A stretch of DNA of 64,000 nucleotides from Alistipes sp. (GCA_017629985.1 JAGBWD010000025.1:1-64000), one strand, 5' to 3'; shown: positions 24,631 through 34,601, counted from the stretch's first letter. A program made the numbers and translations. Notes: a model not told the origin generated them from the sequence alone.

Positions 24631-27600
24631 ATGGCAAACAAACTTTTCAAGTCTCTCTTTGCTATTGCCATGGTCATTGGTACTACCTTTGGCTTTGTAG
24701 CATGTCAGGATAAGGGAGATGAGGTTGCTGGAGATCCTACGGTGTCGGTGTCGGAGAGTACTCTGAACTTCTCGAACAAGGAGGAAAGCAAAACTGTAAG
24801 TATTACTTCTAACGCTAGTTGGAAGGCAGAGAGCAGCGTAGACTGGGTTACAGTAGCACCTGCTTCAGGTAAGGGTAATGGTACTATTACCGTTGCTGTC
24901 TCTGCAAACGAAACTGGCGAGATTCGTAAGACTGATGTTAAGGTTATCGCTCTACATCCAGAGTATGGTAACTGGGAGACAAAGAAGATCTCTGTTTCGC
25001 AGTCTGCTGATGAGCAGGAGCCTGTAACCGAGGTATTGCTCTACAGCGATGACTTCGATGGTAAGGAGGCTACAAAGACCTATGGTTCAGGTTCTTCATG
25101 GCCTTATATCGACCAGTTCCCAGAGTTCGCAAACCCAGAGGGTGATGCAGCAGCTAACGTTACTTATAGCGGTTCTGGTGTGTCGGTACGTGCTAACTCT
25201 ACATCTAACAGCAACTACTCGGATTATGCTGGTTCTGGTTCTAACAACATCTTCTTTGGTGGTGGCGCATACTTCCAGGCAAATGACATCGCTCCATTGG
25301 AGGGTGTGAATTTCAAGGTTACTTTCGGTTCAGAGAAGTATACACAGGATGGTGACAGCACATTTAAGCCAGAGGAACTCCTTATGTACATCTCGAAGAA
25401 TGGTACACAGTGGGCTCCAGTGGAGTATACATTTGCTGGTACAGAGCCTGGTCGTTGGAACGTGGCTACTGCAAACTTCACTTTGGCAGCCGAGACCGAG
25501 AAGCTTTACATCAAGTTTGAGGCAAAGGTTGCTTCTGTATACCGTCTTGATGACCTTAAGCTCTATGTTGGTAATGGCGGTCAGACTATCGACCTCGATA
25601 ATATCCAGGAGCCAGAGCCTCCAACACCTCCAACTACAGATGCTCTCTACTTCGAGAACTTCGATGGTAAGGCGGCAACACAGGGAAGCAATGGTTGGCC
25701 ATTCATCGATCAGTTCCCAGAGATGAAGAACGCTGCAGGTCCTGCTGCTGCAAACGTAAGCTATGAGGGTCAGAATACCTCTGTTCGTAACAACTCTAAC
25801 TCTGATGGTACATACTCTGATTATGCTGGTTCGGGTGTGAATAACATCTTCTTTGGTAAGGTTGAGAACTACTTTATCATTAAGGATCTTGCACTTGAGT
25901 CTACACAGAAGAATCTTGTATTGACCTTTGGTGGTGACAAGTATATCAAGGATGGTAACAGCACATATAGCCCAGAGGAGCTTGTAGTATCACTCTCTGG
26001 TGATGGTGAGAAGTGGTCTACTATCGACTATACATTTGCTGGTACTACAGATGGCCGTTGGAATGTGGCTACTGCAAACTTCACATTGAAGGAGGTTCCT
26101 GCAAAGCTTCACATCAAGTTCTCTGCTAGCGTGGCAAGTGCTTATCGTATCGATGACGTAACCTTGAACGTTGGTGAGGGTGGTCAGGAGATTGACCTCT
26201 CTACAGGTGAGACTCCAGTAGAGCCAGAGAAGCCTGACTATAGCGATGCAAAGGAGGTTACTGTTCAGGAGTTCTTGGATGCTGCAGAGGATCCATCAGT
26301 ATACTACAAACTTACTGGTGAGATTACCAACGTAGCGAATACCACCTATGGTAACTTCGACCTTACAGATGCTACAGGCACTGTATATATCTATGGTTTG
26401 AGCAGCCCAGAGGGTGAGCAGAAGTATTGGGCAGAGTCTGGTGCAAAGAAGGGTGATACTATCACTGTTATCACTGTTCGTACATCATACCAGGGTACTG
26501 CACAGGGTAAGGATGCTATCTTCGTGTCACTAACACCTGGTGAGGGTGGCGAGGAGCCTGTTGTTCCTGCTGATGGCATCTATGCTTCAGATGCTCCATT
26601 CGTTTGCTCGGAGGATGACTCTACAAATGCTGTATACACGCTTGGTGAGTCTAAAATTGGCAACGAGATTCTTACAGGTTTTAAGTTGGGTAAGTCGAAG
26701 CAGGCTGGTAAGTTTACTTCTGGTGCTGTAAACGTAGAGGGTGCAAAGTATCTCAACTTCTACGCACAGGGTTGGAAGGATGGTGATGTAACCTTGTACT
26801 TCCGTGTTGATGGTGGTGCTACACAGTCACAGAAACTCATCTCATATGCTACTGTTACAGGCAACCCTCCATATACTGCTCTCTCATTTACTGATAGCGA
26901 CCACTATTCATTTAAGCTTGAGGGCTTGACTGCTACATCTGTAATTGAGTTCTCAACAGATGCAAACTTCGAGCTTACATCTGCTAGCTCTACAATGGCT
27001 TCTGCACGTGCTGTCGTATGTGGTGTTAAGCTTACTGACGAGCCTATTGGTTCGGAGAATCCTGGTGAGAATCCTGGTGGTGGCGAGGTAAATCCGGAGC
27101 CAGAACCAGAACCAGAACCAGAGCCAGAGGTAATCAAGGCTACTGTTGCAGAGTTCTTGGCTGCTGAAGAAAACGATACAGTTATGTATGAGCTTACTGG
27201 TGTGATTACATCAGTAGCAAACACAACCTATGGCAACTTCTACCTTAAGGATTCAACAGCCGAGGTTTATATCTATGGTTTGTGCAGCCCAGAGGGTGAG
27301 CAGAAGTATTGGGCAGAGTCTGGTGTTAAGGTAGGTGATACAATCACAATCCAGACCGTCCGCACATCACACAATGGAACCCCACAGGGTAAGAATGCAA
27401 AATATGTATCTCACGTTGCTTGTGAGGTTGTTGAGCCAGAGGTTCCAGAGGGTTGCACTATGGCAACTATAGTATTCTCGGAGATGGGTTATGCTAATGC
27501 CGAGAGCGTAAATAACAAGACAATCACCGTTGATGAGAACATTAGCCTAGTGTTCAGTCAGGGTAGCGCTTCAACCGAGCCTACTTATTATGATGATGGT

Positions 27601-27849
27601 ATGGCTATTCGTATGTACCAGAATGGAGCATTGCTTGATGTTGATGCAAATGGCAAGACTATCAAGTCTATCGAGTTCACATTTGCTAACAACCACTACT
27701 ATCTCGGTACAACTGTAGGTACGTTGAGTGAGGAGGGTATTGTTCGTACTTGGACTGGTGAGGCTACCTCAATTCAGTTTAAGTCAACAGGTACAGATAA
27801 GAATCATAGAGCATACATCGCTGCTATGTCTATTATCTACGAGAACTAA
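24631..27849 (+). CDS. Large multidomain surface lipoprotein with BACON and OB-like domains
   Basis: A 1072-residue lipoprotein with lipobox FVAC (C25). Next comes a BACON domain (about 37-126), then two related beta-rich modules (about 133-316 and 338-515) sharing FDGK, WP(Y/F)IDQFPE, SDYAGSG, NNIFFG, FAGT and RWNVATANFTL; these look like carbohydrate- or ligand-binding sandwich domains. Two OB-like domains (about 540-640 and 838-935) share EFLxA, YGNF and VYIYGLxSPEGEQKYWAESG, separated by a further module and a Pro-Glu repeat near residue 823. The C-terminal domain (about 937-1072) is unassigned. It is the first gene of an operon with two nucleases and a TonB receptor, so a surface role in binding nucleic acid is likely but unproven. 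Confidence 0.75.
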   Translation: MANKLFKSLFAIAMVIGTTFGFVACQDKGDEVAGDPTVSVSESTLNFSNKEESKTVSITSNASWKAESSVDWVTVAPASGKGNGTITVAVSANETGEIRKTDVKVIALHPEYGNWETKKISVSQSADEQEPVTEVLLYSDDFDGKEATKTYGSGSSWPYIDQFPEFANPEGDAAANVTYSGSGVSVRANSTSNSNYSDYAGSGSNNIFFGGGAYFQANDIAPLEGVNFKVTFGSEKYTQDGDSTFKPEELLMYISKNGTQWAPVEYTFAGTEPGRWNVATANFTLAAETEKLYIKFEAKVASVYRLDDLKLYVGNGGQTIDLDNIQEPEPPTPPTTDALYFENFDGKAATQGSNGWPFIDQFPEMKNAAGPAAANVSYEGQNTSVRNNSNSDGTYSDYAGSGVNNIFFGKVENYFIIKDLALESTQKNLVLTFGGDKYIKDGNSTYSPEELVVSLSGDGEKWSTIDYTFAGTTDGRWNVATANFTLKEVPAKLHIKFSASVASAYRIDDVTLNVGEGGQEIDLSTGETPVEPEKPDYSDAKEVTVQEFLDAAEDPSVYYKLTGEITNVANTTYGNFDLTDATGTVYIYGLSSPEGEQKYWAESGAKKGDTITVITVRTSYQGTAQGKDAIFVSLTPGEGGEEPVVPADGIYASDAPFVCSEDDSTNAVYTLGESKIGNEILTGFKLGKSKQAGKFTSGAVNVEGAKYLNFYAQGWKDGDVTLYFRVDGGATQSQKLISYATVTGNPPYTALSFTDSDHYSFKLEGLTATSVIEFSTDANFELTSASSTMASARAVVCGVKLTDEPIGSENPGENPGGGEVNPEPEPEPEPEPEVIKATVAEFLAAEENDTVMYELTGVITSVANTTYGNFYLKDSTAEVYIYGLCSPEGEQKYWAESGVKVGDTITIQTVRTSHNGTPQGKNAKYVSHVACEVVEPEVPEGCTMATIVFSEMGYANAESVNNKTITVDENISLVFSQGSASTEPTYYDDGMAIRMYQNGALLDVDANGKTIKSIEFTFANNHYYLGTTVGTLSEEGIVRTWTGEATSIQFKSTGTDKNHRAYIAAMSIIYEN

Positions 27850-27859
27850 AAAATGAGTC

Positions 27860-27911
27860 TTTCTTTCGCAAAAGCTTGGGTGGGGCAACCCACCCGGGCT
27901 AGCGAGAGAGA
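27860..27911 (+). promoter_or_regulatory. Long intercistronic hairpin with a GCAA tetraloop
   Basis: GGGTGGG (27878-27884) and CCCACCC (27889-27895) close a GCAA loop. Five more pairs (27873-27877 with 27896-27900) and, after a small internal loop, ten pairs (27860-27869 with 27902-27911) extend it to about 22 bp. No T-run follows, so it is not a classical terminator. It may stabilise the upstream message or lower expression of the genes downstream. Confidence 0.7.
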
Positions 27912-27938
27912 TATATAATAAATAATCAATAAATTAAT

Positions 27939-29144
27939 ATGCAGCGAGTAGTGAAGTTAGTGTCGATGATTATAATAGCATTTACTGCTATTGTAATGGT
28001 GGGATGTGATGTAAAGATAGAGAGTCTTGAGAGTGTTGCTACAATCGAAAATAGCGAACTTAAGGGTGATAGCAAGAATTGCGCTGTGGTGCTACGTGCA
28101 GAACAGGGTAAAACTTATAATATTACCATTCAGACTGTTGGTGGTGGCGACTGGGCTAGATTCTCTAATGGCACAACATACATTGAGGGGGAGATGGAGA
28201 CCGATACCCAGATAGTGTTTATATACTTCACAAAGAATGAAACAGGTTCAGAGCGTGAACTAAATGTATGGGTGGAGTTCTCCGACAACACAGTATGCTC
28301 GTTATTTGTTACGCAGCAGAGTTTTGATGCAAATGAGGCTCTGAAACATGATTGGCCAGAGATGCCTCTGTGCGATGTTTCAACGGGTTATATCTATAAC
28401 ACACACTATGGAAAGTTAGGCGTAAAGAGTAATGCTCGCAACTACTCATACTGCTTCGACCCAAAGGTGAGAGCCTCGTTGTGGGTGGCATATCCTCTAC
28501 ATTCGGCATATACCACAGGTAGTGGTAATCGTAACTATAGCTCCTTTGGCTACGACCCCGAAGTGAGTACATCGGTGCAGGCTAATATGCGTGCTGGATC
28601 GTATAACGGCTGGTATGACCGAGGACATCAGATTCCCGCGGCGGATCGCAAATGCTCGCAGGAGATGATGGATCAAACATTTTATGCTACGAATATGACA
28701 CCACAGCAGGCCAACTTTAACCAAAATAAGTGGGGATATCTGGAGGGCAGAGTGAGAGGTATGATATGTAGCGATACACTCTATGTTGTTACTGGAGCAT
28801 ACTTTGATGGTCTGCATCACTCCTCAATAGATGGACAAACCACCGATAAGTCGGGAAATATCTGTCCTACGCCTACATATTATTATAAGGCGCTGCTACG
28901 TACCAAGAAGGGAAATACGGGAAAGAAAATCCATGAGATAAAGAGTGCCGATGAGCTTCGCGCAATAGCATTTTGGATGGAGCATGAGAACTCTGGTGAC
29001 GATACAACCATCACAAGCGCAGATTGTATAAGCATCGAGGAGCTAGAGGCTCTTACAGGCTTTACATTCTTCCCAATGATTGACGATGCCATAGAGGCGG
29101 ATGTTAAGAGACGCGAGATACCTTCGGAGTGGGGTATATACTAA
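27939..29144 (+). CDS. Lipoprotein DNA/RNA non-specific endonuclease
   Basis: A 401-residue lipoprotein with lipobox IVMVGC (C23). An N-terminal beta-rich BACON-like region (about 25-130) precedes a beta-beta-alpha-metal nuclease of the NUC1/NucA (DNA/RNA non-specific endonuclease) family. The catalytic signature DRGHQIPAADR has the general-base histidine, and downstream NMTPQQANFNQNKWGYLEG supplies the metal-binding asparagine; LYVVTGAYFDG follows. It would cut single- and double-stranded nucleic acid outside the cytoplasm, anchored in a membrane and possibly surface exposed. It is the second gene of the operon, 89 bp after the large lipoprotein. Confidence 0.9.
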   Translation: MQRVVKLVSMIIIAFTAIVMVGCDVKIESLESVATIENSELKGDSKNCAVVLRAEQGKTYNITIQTVGGGDWARFSNGTTYIEGEMETDTQIVFIYFTKNETGSERELNVWVEFSDNTVCSLFVTQQSFDANEALKHDWPEMPLCDVSTGYIYNTHYGKLGVKSNARNYSYCFDPKVRASLWVAYPLHSAYTTGSGNRNYSSFGYDPEVSTSVQANMRAGSYNGWYDRGHQIPAADRKCSQEMMDQTFYATNMTPQQANFNQNKWGYLEGRVRGMICSDTLYVVTGAYFDGLHHSSIDGQTTDKSGNICPTPTYYYKALLRTKKGNTGKKIHEIKSADELRAIAFWMEHENSGDDTTITSADCISIEELEALTGFTFFPMIDDAIEADVKRREIPSEWGIY

Positions 29145-29172
29145 CGAAAATTATATATTAAAACATAAGGTG

Positions 29173-30204
29173 ATGAAAAGAAAGATCTTAATGTTATGTA
29201 TGGCTCTATTTGCTGTAGCCACGCTATGGGCGCAGGATAAGCCATATAAGGTTGTTTTCTACAACTTGGAGAACCTGTTTGACCTCCATGATGATCCAGA
29301 GACTCACGATGAGGAGTTTTTGCCCAAAGGCGTCAAAAAGTGGAACGCGAAGAAGTATCAGATGAAGCTTACCAATATGGAGCGAGTGTTGTTTGATATC
29401 GCGGCTATTAACAGAGACTATCCTATCGTTATTGGCGTGTCGGAGATTGAGAATCGCTCTGTATTGGAGGATCTGATTTCGCAGCCAAAACTTAAGGGTG
29501 CAAACTATCGTATCTGTCACTACGACTCACCCGATGCTCGTGGTGTGGATGTAGCATTCCTCTATCGTGCCGATGTCTTTAAGCTACAGGGTTCGGATAA
29601 TATTAAACTTGTGGTTGATGAACTTCCAAACTTTAAAACACGTGACTTGGTTGTGATGTGGGGAACTATCGAGGATGAGCCATTCTACTTCCTTGTATCA
29701 CACTGGCCATCACGCCTTGGAGGTAAGGAGGCATCGCAGTTTAAGCGTGATGCTTGCGCGAAGCAGATTCGAGGTATTAAGGACTCACTTTTAGCGGCCA
29801 ACCCAGCAACAAAGGTTGTTGTCATGGGTGACTTTAACGATGATGCTACCGATGCAAGCCTAGTAAAGACTATGGGTGCAAAGGGTAAGACCGAGGAGTT
29901 GGTAAAGGGAGACTTCTTCAACCCATATTTCCAGATGTTGCGTGCAGGATATGGCACCTTGGCGTACCAGGATGCGTGGAATCTCTTTGATAATATCTGT
30001 GTTACTGAGAACTTGGTAAATGCAGAAGATGGTAAGCTTCGTATCATAAAGGGCGATAAGTTCTATGGCAACATCTTCACTCGTCCATATATGATTCAGC
30101 AGGAGGGACAGTATAAGGGTTATCCATTGCGTACCTTTGTTACAAACAACTTCCAGAATGGTTTTAGCGACCACTTCCCAGTATATATATACATAGGTAA
30201 GTAA
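29173..30204 (+). CDS. Exported endonuclease/exonuclease/phosphatase-family enzyme
   Basis: A 343-residue exported enzyme of the DNase I-like (EEP) superfamily. The signal peptide ends at ATLWAQ. Family motifs are YNLENLFD, IENRSVLEDL with the metal-binding Glu, GVDVAFLYR, SHWPSR with the catalytic His, MGDFNDD, and the terminal SDHFPVYI. This fold hydrolyses phosphodiesters; the operon context favours nucleic acid as substrate, though phospholipid or sugar phosphates cannot be excluded. The start at 29173 (MKRKIL) was chosen because it opens the signal peptide; the longer upstream reading overlaps the previous gene. Confidence 0.87.
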   Translation: MKRKILMLCMALFAVATLWAQDKPYKVVFYNLENLFDLHDDPETHDEEFLPKGVKKWNAKKYQMKLTNMERVLFDIAAINRDYPIVIGVSEIENRSVLEDLISQPKLKGANYRICHYDSPDARGVDVAFLYRADVFKLQGSDNIKLVVDELPNFKTRDLVVMWGTIEDEPFYFLVSHWPSRLGGKEASQFKRDACAKQIRGIKDSLLAANPATKVVVMGDFNDDATDASLVKTMGAKGKTEELVKGDFFNPYFQMLRAGYGTLAYQDAWNLFDNICVTENLVNAEDGKLRIIKGDKFYGNIFTRPYMIQQEGQYKGYPLRTFVTNNFQNGFSDHFPVYIYIGK

Positions 30205-30221
30205 AAAACAAACACTATATT

Positions 30222-33170
30222 ATGAGGAAACTTTTATTAACTATCTTTTCATTAGCCTTGGCTGTTAGCGCTTTTGCGCAGGCTGGAGGTATGAAAGGTG
30301 TGATAGTGTCGCGCGAAGACCGTGAGCCTATCACAGGTGTAACGCTCTACCTTGATGATATCAAGCGAGAGGTTACGATTAATCAGAATGGAGAGTTCTA
30401 CATCGAGGGACTTGCTCCAGGTGAGTATAAATTGCGCTTCGAGGCCGCAGATTATGAGGACTTGGAGGTTATGGTACGTGTAAAGGAGCTTGTGCATGAT
30501 ATGCAGCAGGTGATTATGGTGCCATCTACAGCCATCGCTGTTGATGACTCTGCCTTTGCCGAGCTAGATAGCGATGTGGAGAATTCGGGAGATTCGCAGG
30601 CTATGCCAGGCTCGCTATCAGCATCGAAGGATATCTTTAACAACATCGCCTCATATCGCTTCTCGGAGATGCGCTTTAATGTGCGTGGATATGATTCGCA
30701 ATATCAGGATGTTTATCTCAATGGTATTCGCTTCAACGATGCTCTAACAAGCTATGGCCCATGGTCATTGTGGAGCGGCTTGAATGATGCTACACGTAAC
30801 CAGGAGACTACCTCGGGCTTGGAGATGTCGGATTATGGCTTGGGTGGTGTTGCTGGTACCACAAATATCAATGCACGTGCATCACAACTTCGTAAGGGCT
30901 TCCGCGCAAGTGTTGTAAACTCTACACAGCTATACCGCTTCCGCGTTATGTTGAGCTACGCCTCTGGTATGTTGGATAACGGTTGGTCGTATGGCTTCTC
31001 CGTATCTACACGTCAGGGTGGTAATGGCTATGTTAATGGCGTGTACTACAACGCCTTTGGCTACTTTGCCTCTGCCGAGAAGGTCTTTAACTCTCGTCAT
31101 CGCCTTGCGATAACAGTGCTTGGCGCACCTACCACACGTGGCGCGCAGCAGGCCTCTACGCAGGAGGCTTATGACCTTTGGGGTGATAACTACTACAACC
31201 CTAATGTGGGTCTTCAGGCCGGCAAGGAGCGTAACTCACGTGTTCGCCGCATGCACGAGCCTATTGCGATGTTGAACTACAACTGGCAGATTACAGAGAA
31301 TACTAACCTCTCTGTAGCAACCTCCGTACGTTTTGGTTTCAATGGTTACTCTGCGCTCACATGGTACAAGGGTGAGGATCCACGCCCAGACTACTACCGC
31401 CGATTACCATCATACTACGGTGATCGTTTGGAGCGCCGTATGGCTCTCAACAACTTTGCCGAGAATAACGATATGACAATTCCATTTACCGATATAGATA
31501 TTGAGACCGACAAGGCGAAGCTTGCCGAGTATACCCAAAATTGGGATGGATATATCGATTTCGATGCCCTCATCAAGGATAATAAGATGGGCGATAAGGA
31601 TGCTAGATATGGCGATGGTCACCGCTCTATAGCTATGATTGAGGAGCGTCATACAGATCAGATTGACTATAACTTTGCTGCACAGCTAGACCATATCTTC
31701 CGTGGTGGCTCGAAGCTTACTGCAGGTTTGCGTGCGCGAGTAAATCGCACAGAGTACTACAGCAAGGTTAAGGATTTGCTTGGTGGTGACTACTGGCTCG
31801 ATGTAGATAAGTTTGCGGAGCGTGACTTTGGTGATAACCAGGAGACTTATCAGAACAACATGGCTTATTACAACGAACATGGTCACGCACAGGCTGTGAA
31901 GGAGGGTGATAAGTATGGCTACGACTACTATGCTCATGTGCGTCAGGGTCAGGTGTGGGCTATGTATGAGATTGCCGCTGGTGGATTTAGCGCAAATGTT
32001 GGTGGCGAGGTTGGTTTCTCGTCAATGTGGCGTGAGGGCCTTTGGGAGAAGGGTCTTTTCCAGAATGCAAATGCTGGTGGTGACCGTGGTAAGACATCGC
32101 TTGGTGACTCTGAAAAGATTAATAACCTTACCTACAAAGCGAAGGTAAACCTCGCTTATCAATTCTCGGGTGCGCATGTTATTGAGGCAAATGCTACATT
32201 TATGCAGAATGCTCCTATGTTCAACAATGCCTTTGTATCGGCGCGTACACGTAACCAGATTACTCCAGGATTGTCTACAGAGAAGATATATGGCTTTGAC
32301 TTGACATATAACCTCCGTCTGCCATGGGTTCGCGCTCGTGTGTCGGCATACTATACACAGATGCTCGACCAGTCGAAGGTTATCTCGTTCTATGATGATA
32401 CACAGAACTCATTTACAAACTTCGCAATGTCGGGTATCGATAAGCGATATATGGGTGTGGAGCTTGGCTTGAGTATTCCTATCGCATGGGGCTTGTCATT
32501 GCAGGGTGCTATAAGTTATGGTGACTACATCTATAACTCTAACCCTAAATTTACGCAGATGATCGATAACTCTGCTACAGATGTGGTAAATAGCGTTGTT
32601 AAGTGGAATGGTATGAAGATAGAGAGTACTCCACAGACTGCCATAAACGTAGGTCTTAACTTCCGTGGCCCTAACAACTGGTTTGCATCTATCGACTTTA
32701 ACTACTATGACCGCTTATACTTGTCGATGAACCCAATGTATCGTACGCAGTATCTCGAGAATGAGATAAAGCATATCTACGACTGGAATAACCTTGAGAA
32801 TGGTCGTCAGAAGGCTTATGTGGTGGATGTGATTGATGGAATCCGTAAGCAGGAGGAGCTTGGTCGTGCTTATACATTGAGTGCTAGCATTGGTAAGAAC
32901 TGGCGTATTGCGTATAAGTATACCCTTGGCTTTAGCCTTCAGGTGAACAACATCATCAATACACAGACTATACGTACTGGTGGTTATGAGCAGATGCGTC
33001 TAAATAAGATTTCGGACCCTATCCTCTTCCCTGATGGTGAGGGTAATATGGCTATCGTTAAGACTATGGGCCCGGCTAATGCTCGACCAACAACATACTC
33101 GCGTTTCGACTCGAAGTATTTCTATATGAACGGTCTTAACTATTATCTAAATGTATACTTTAGATTCTAA
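30222..33170 (+). CDS. TonB-dependent receptor with carboxypeptidase-like N-terminal domain
   Basis: A 982-residue outer-membrane receptor. The signal peptide ends at AVSAFAQ. A carboxypeptidase-D regulatory-like domain (about 24-105: GVIVSREDREPITGVTLYL) precedes the plug, which contains FNVRGYDSQYQDVYLNGIRF. The beta-barrel runs to the end and closes with the typical aromatic terminal strand YLNVYFRF. The domain order resembles SusC-type importers, but no SusD partner is next to it; DUF5689 and OB-like lipoproteins flank it instead. In this operon it probably imports products of the two upstream nucleases. Confidence 0.9.
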   Translation: MRKLLLTIFSLALAVSAFAQAGGMKGVIVSREDREPITGVTLYLDDIKREVTINQNGEFYIEGLAPGEYKLRFEAADYEDLEVMVRVKELVHDMQQVIMVPSTAIAVDDSAFAELDSDVENSGDSQAMPGSLSASKDIFNNIASYRFSEMRFNVRGYDSQYQDVYLNGIRFNDALTSYGPWSLWSGLNDATRNQETTSGLEMSDYGLGGVAGTTNINARASQLRKGFRASVVNSTQLYRFRVMLSYASGMLDNGWSYGFSVSTRQGGNGYVNGVYYNAFGYFASAEKVFNSRHRLAITVLGAPTTRGAQQASTQEAYDLWGDNYYNPNVGLQAGKERNSRVRRMHEPIAMLNYNWQITENTNLSVATSVRFGFNGYSALTWYKGEDPRPDYYRRLPSYYGDRLERRMALNNFAENNDMTIPFTDIDIETDKAKLAEYTQNWDGYIDFDALIKDNKMGDKDARYGDGHRSIAMIEERHTDQIDYNFAAQLDHIFRGGSKLTAGLRARVNRTEYYSKVKDLLGGDYWLDVDKFAERDFGDNQETYQNNMAYYNEHGHAQAVKEGDKYGYDYYAHVRQGQVWAMYEIAAGGFSANVGGEVGFSSMWREGLWEKGLFQNANAGGDRGKTSLGDSEKINNLTYKAKVNLAYQFSGAHVIEANATFMQNAPMFNNAFVSARTRNQITPGLSTEKIYGFDLTYNLRLPWVRARVSAYYTQMLDQSKVISFYDDTQNSFTNFAMSGIDKRYMGVELGLSIPIAWGLSLQGAISYGDYIYNSNPKFTQMIDNSATDVVNSVVKWNGMKIESTPQTAINVGLNFRGPNNWFASIDFNYYDRLYLSMNPMYRTQYLENEIKHIYDWNNLENGRQKAYVVDVIDGIRKQEELGRAYTLSASIGKNWRIAYKYTLGFSLQVNNIINTQTIRTGGYEQMRLNKISDPILFPDGEGNMAIVKTMGPANARPTTYSRFDSKYFYMNGLNYYLNVYFRF

Positions 33171-33190
33171 TAACTAAAATTGTGAGTATT

Positions 33191-34543
33191 ATGAATTTGA
33201 AAAAGATATTAATATTAATTGCTGTGGTCGTTACAGCAGTTAGCTGTTATGAGAAGTTTGAGGATGTAGCACCACGTGTGCCATTCAATGACGTGTCATT
33301 CGAGGAGAAGTTCCCCGAGGCAGAGTATATTACTATTGCAGAGCTAAAGCATGCGTTTGGTCCAATTAGTGATACTGGCGTAAATAGTGGTTGGAATAAC
33401 ACAATCTACAAGAAGATTGGCGAGGATATCTTCGTTGGTCGTGATGTCTATATCAAGGGTAAGGTTACCACAAATGACGATGCTGGAAATGTCTATAAGT
33501 CGCTATTTATTCAGGATGAGACATCGGGTATTGAGCTTAAGCTAAATAATAACGTAGGTGTACGCTATAAGAAGGGTACATGGGTATATGTCCGCCTTAA
33601 TGGCCTCTATTTGGGTAACTATCGTATGATGTTGTCGGTTGGTGGCGCACCATCGGAGTCATATAACAAGGCTGGTGAGCATAAGTTTTATGCCAACTCA
33701 AATCTTGAGCTACAGGATGTTATTGACGAGTATGTATTCTTTGGCGAGGCTACAGAGCTTAATGTGGGTACATTAGCCGACTGGATGAGCAATCCATCAT
33801 CCGTAGATATCATTACCGTTACACCAAGTAACTATGAGGAGGTATTTAACCCTGCAAAAATTACTCTCGTTAATGCTAATGGTGATGAGTACCAGATGTC
33901 GCAGCGTGAGGTGATGTTTGGCCGTTTAATACGTTTCGAGGGCCTAGAGTGTCACTATGCAGGTGTTGCAGCCATTAAGTTTGATGAGAACGGTGAGGTT
34001 GAATATGAGGAGGATGTAGATGCGGATGGTAATAAGATTTACAAGCCTGTTACTTATATGAATCCTGCTCTAAAGAGTGGTACGTTTGATAATATATACC
34101 CAAGTTGGTTGTATACAGATCCACGTCCTACGGTATCAAAGCCATGGTATCATTGGGCATTTAAGGAGGAGATTACAGGCCGTAGCTTGTATGGTTCGGT
34201 ACTCTTTACCTACAACCCTGAAGCTACCGTATGCTCTGCAAATGGTGTATATGCGTTGCGCTCTAGTGGATATGCACGCTTTGCACGTCAGAATGTGTGC
34301 AAGGATGGCGAAAAGGCAACCATCACAGCAATCTATGGCATATATGCACAGAAATCTAGCTATGCGGGAAATGCAGACGATTATGCAACATATCAGCTAA
34401 CTATTAGCAGCTTGGCAGATGATGTGCAGTTCGAGAATGGTGATGCAGCGCTGCTCACAGATGAGCAGGTTGATTATCTAACAACCGAAGATATGAAGAC
34501 CGTGCCTTGGGTTGATGACGAGGGTGAGTCGGAGTATAACTAA
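33191..34543 (+). CDS. DUF5689-type lipoprotein
   Basis: A 450-residue lipoprotein with lipobox VTAVSC. The N-terminal third (IAELKHAFG ... VYIKGKVTTNDDAGNVYKSL, FIQDETSGIEL, VYVRLNGLYLGNY) fits DUF5689, an OB-fold-like domain; the rest is beta-rich with no assignment (FARQNVCKDGEKATITAIYG near residue 370). I took the ATG at 33191 rather than the GTG at 33182 because it begins the signal sequence. It follows the TonB receptor by 20 bp and ends at a strong terminator, so it is the last gene of the operon and a likely receptor partner. Confidence 0.8.
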   Translation: MNLKKILILIAVVVTAVSCYEKFEDVAPRVPFNDVSFEEKFPEAEYITIAELKHAFGPISDTGVNSGWNNTIYKKIGEDIFVGRDVYIKGKVTTNDDAGNVYKSLFIQDETSGIELKLNNNVGVRYKKGTWVYVRLNGLYLGNYRMMLSVGGAPSESYNKAGEHKFYANSNLELQDVIDEYVFFGEATELNVGTLADWMSNPSSVDIITVTPSNYEEVFNPAKITLVNANGDEYQMSQREVMFGRLIRFEGLECHYAGVAAIKFDENGEVEYEEDVDADGNKIYKPVTYMNPALKSGTFDNIYPSWLYTDPRPTVSKPWYHWAFKEEITGRSLYGSVLFTYNPEATVCSANGVYALRSSGYARFARQNVCKDGEKATITAIYGIYAQKSSYAGNADDYATYQLTISSLADDVQFENGDAALLTDEQVDYLTTEDMKTVPWVDDEGESEYN

Positions 34544-34559
34544 CGATGTATTTATTTAA

Positions 34560-34597
34560 AGAGTGGCTGTCCAATAAGTTGTTGTGACAGCCACTCT
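34560..34597. terminator. Bidirectional terminator of the nuclease/TonB operon
   Basis: AGAGTGGCTGTC (34560-34571) pairs perfectly with GACAGCCACTCT (34586-34597) between convergent genes. Confidence 0.85.
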
Positions 34598-34601
34598 CTA
34601 T

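Noticed and set aside
27095..27132. Sequencing artefact at the Pro-Glu repeat in the surface lipoprotein
   Set aside because: The repeat keeps the reading frame and is a normal interdomain linker.
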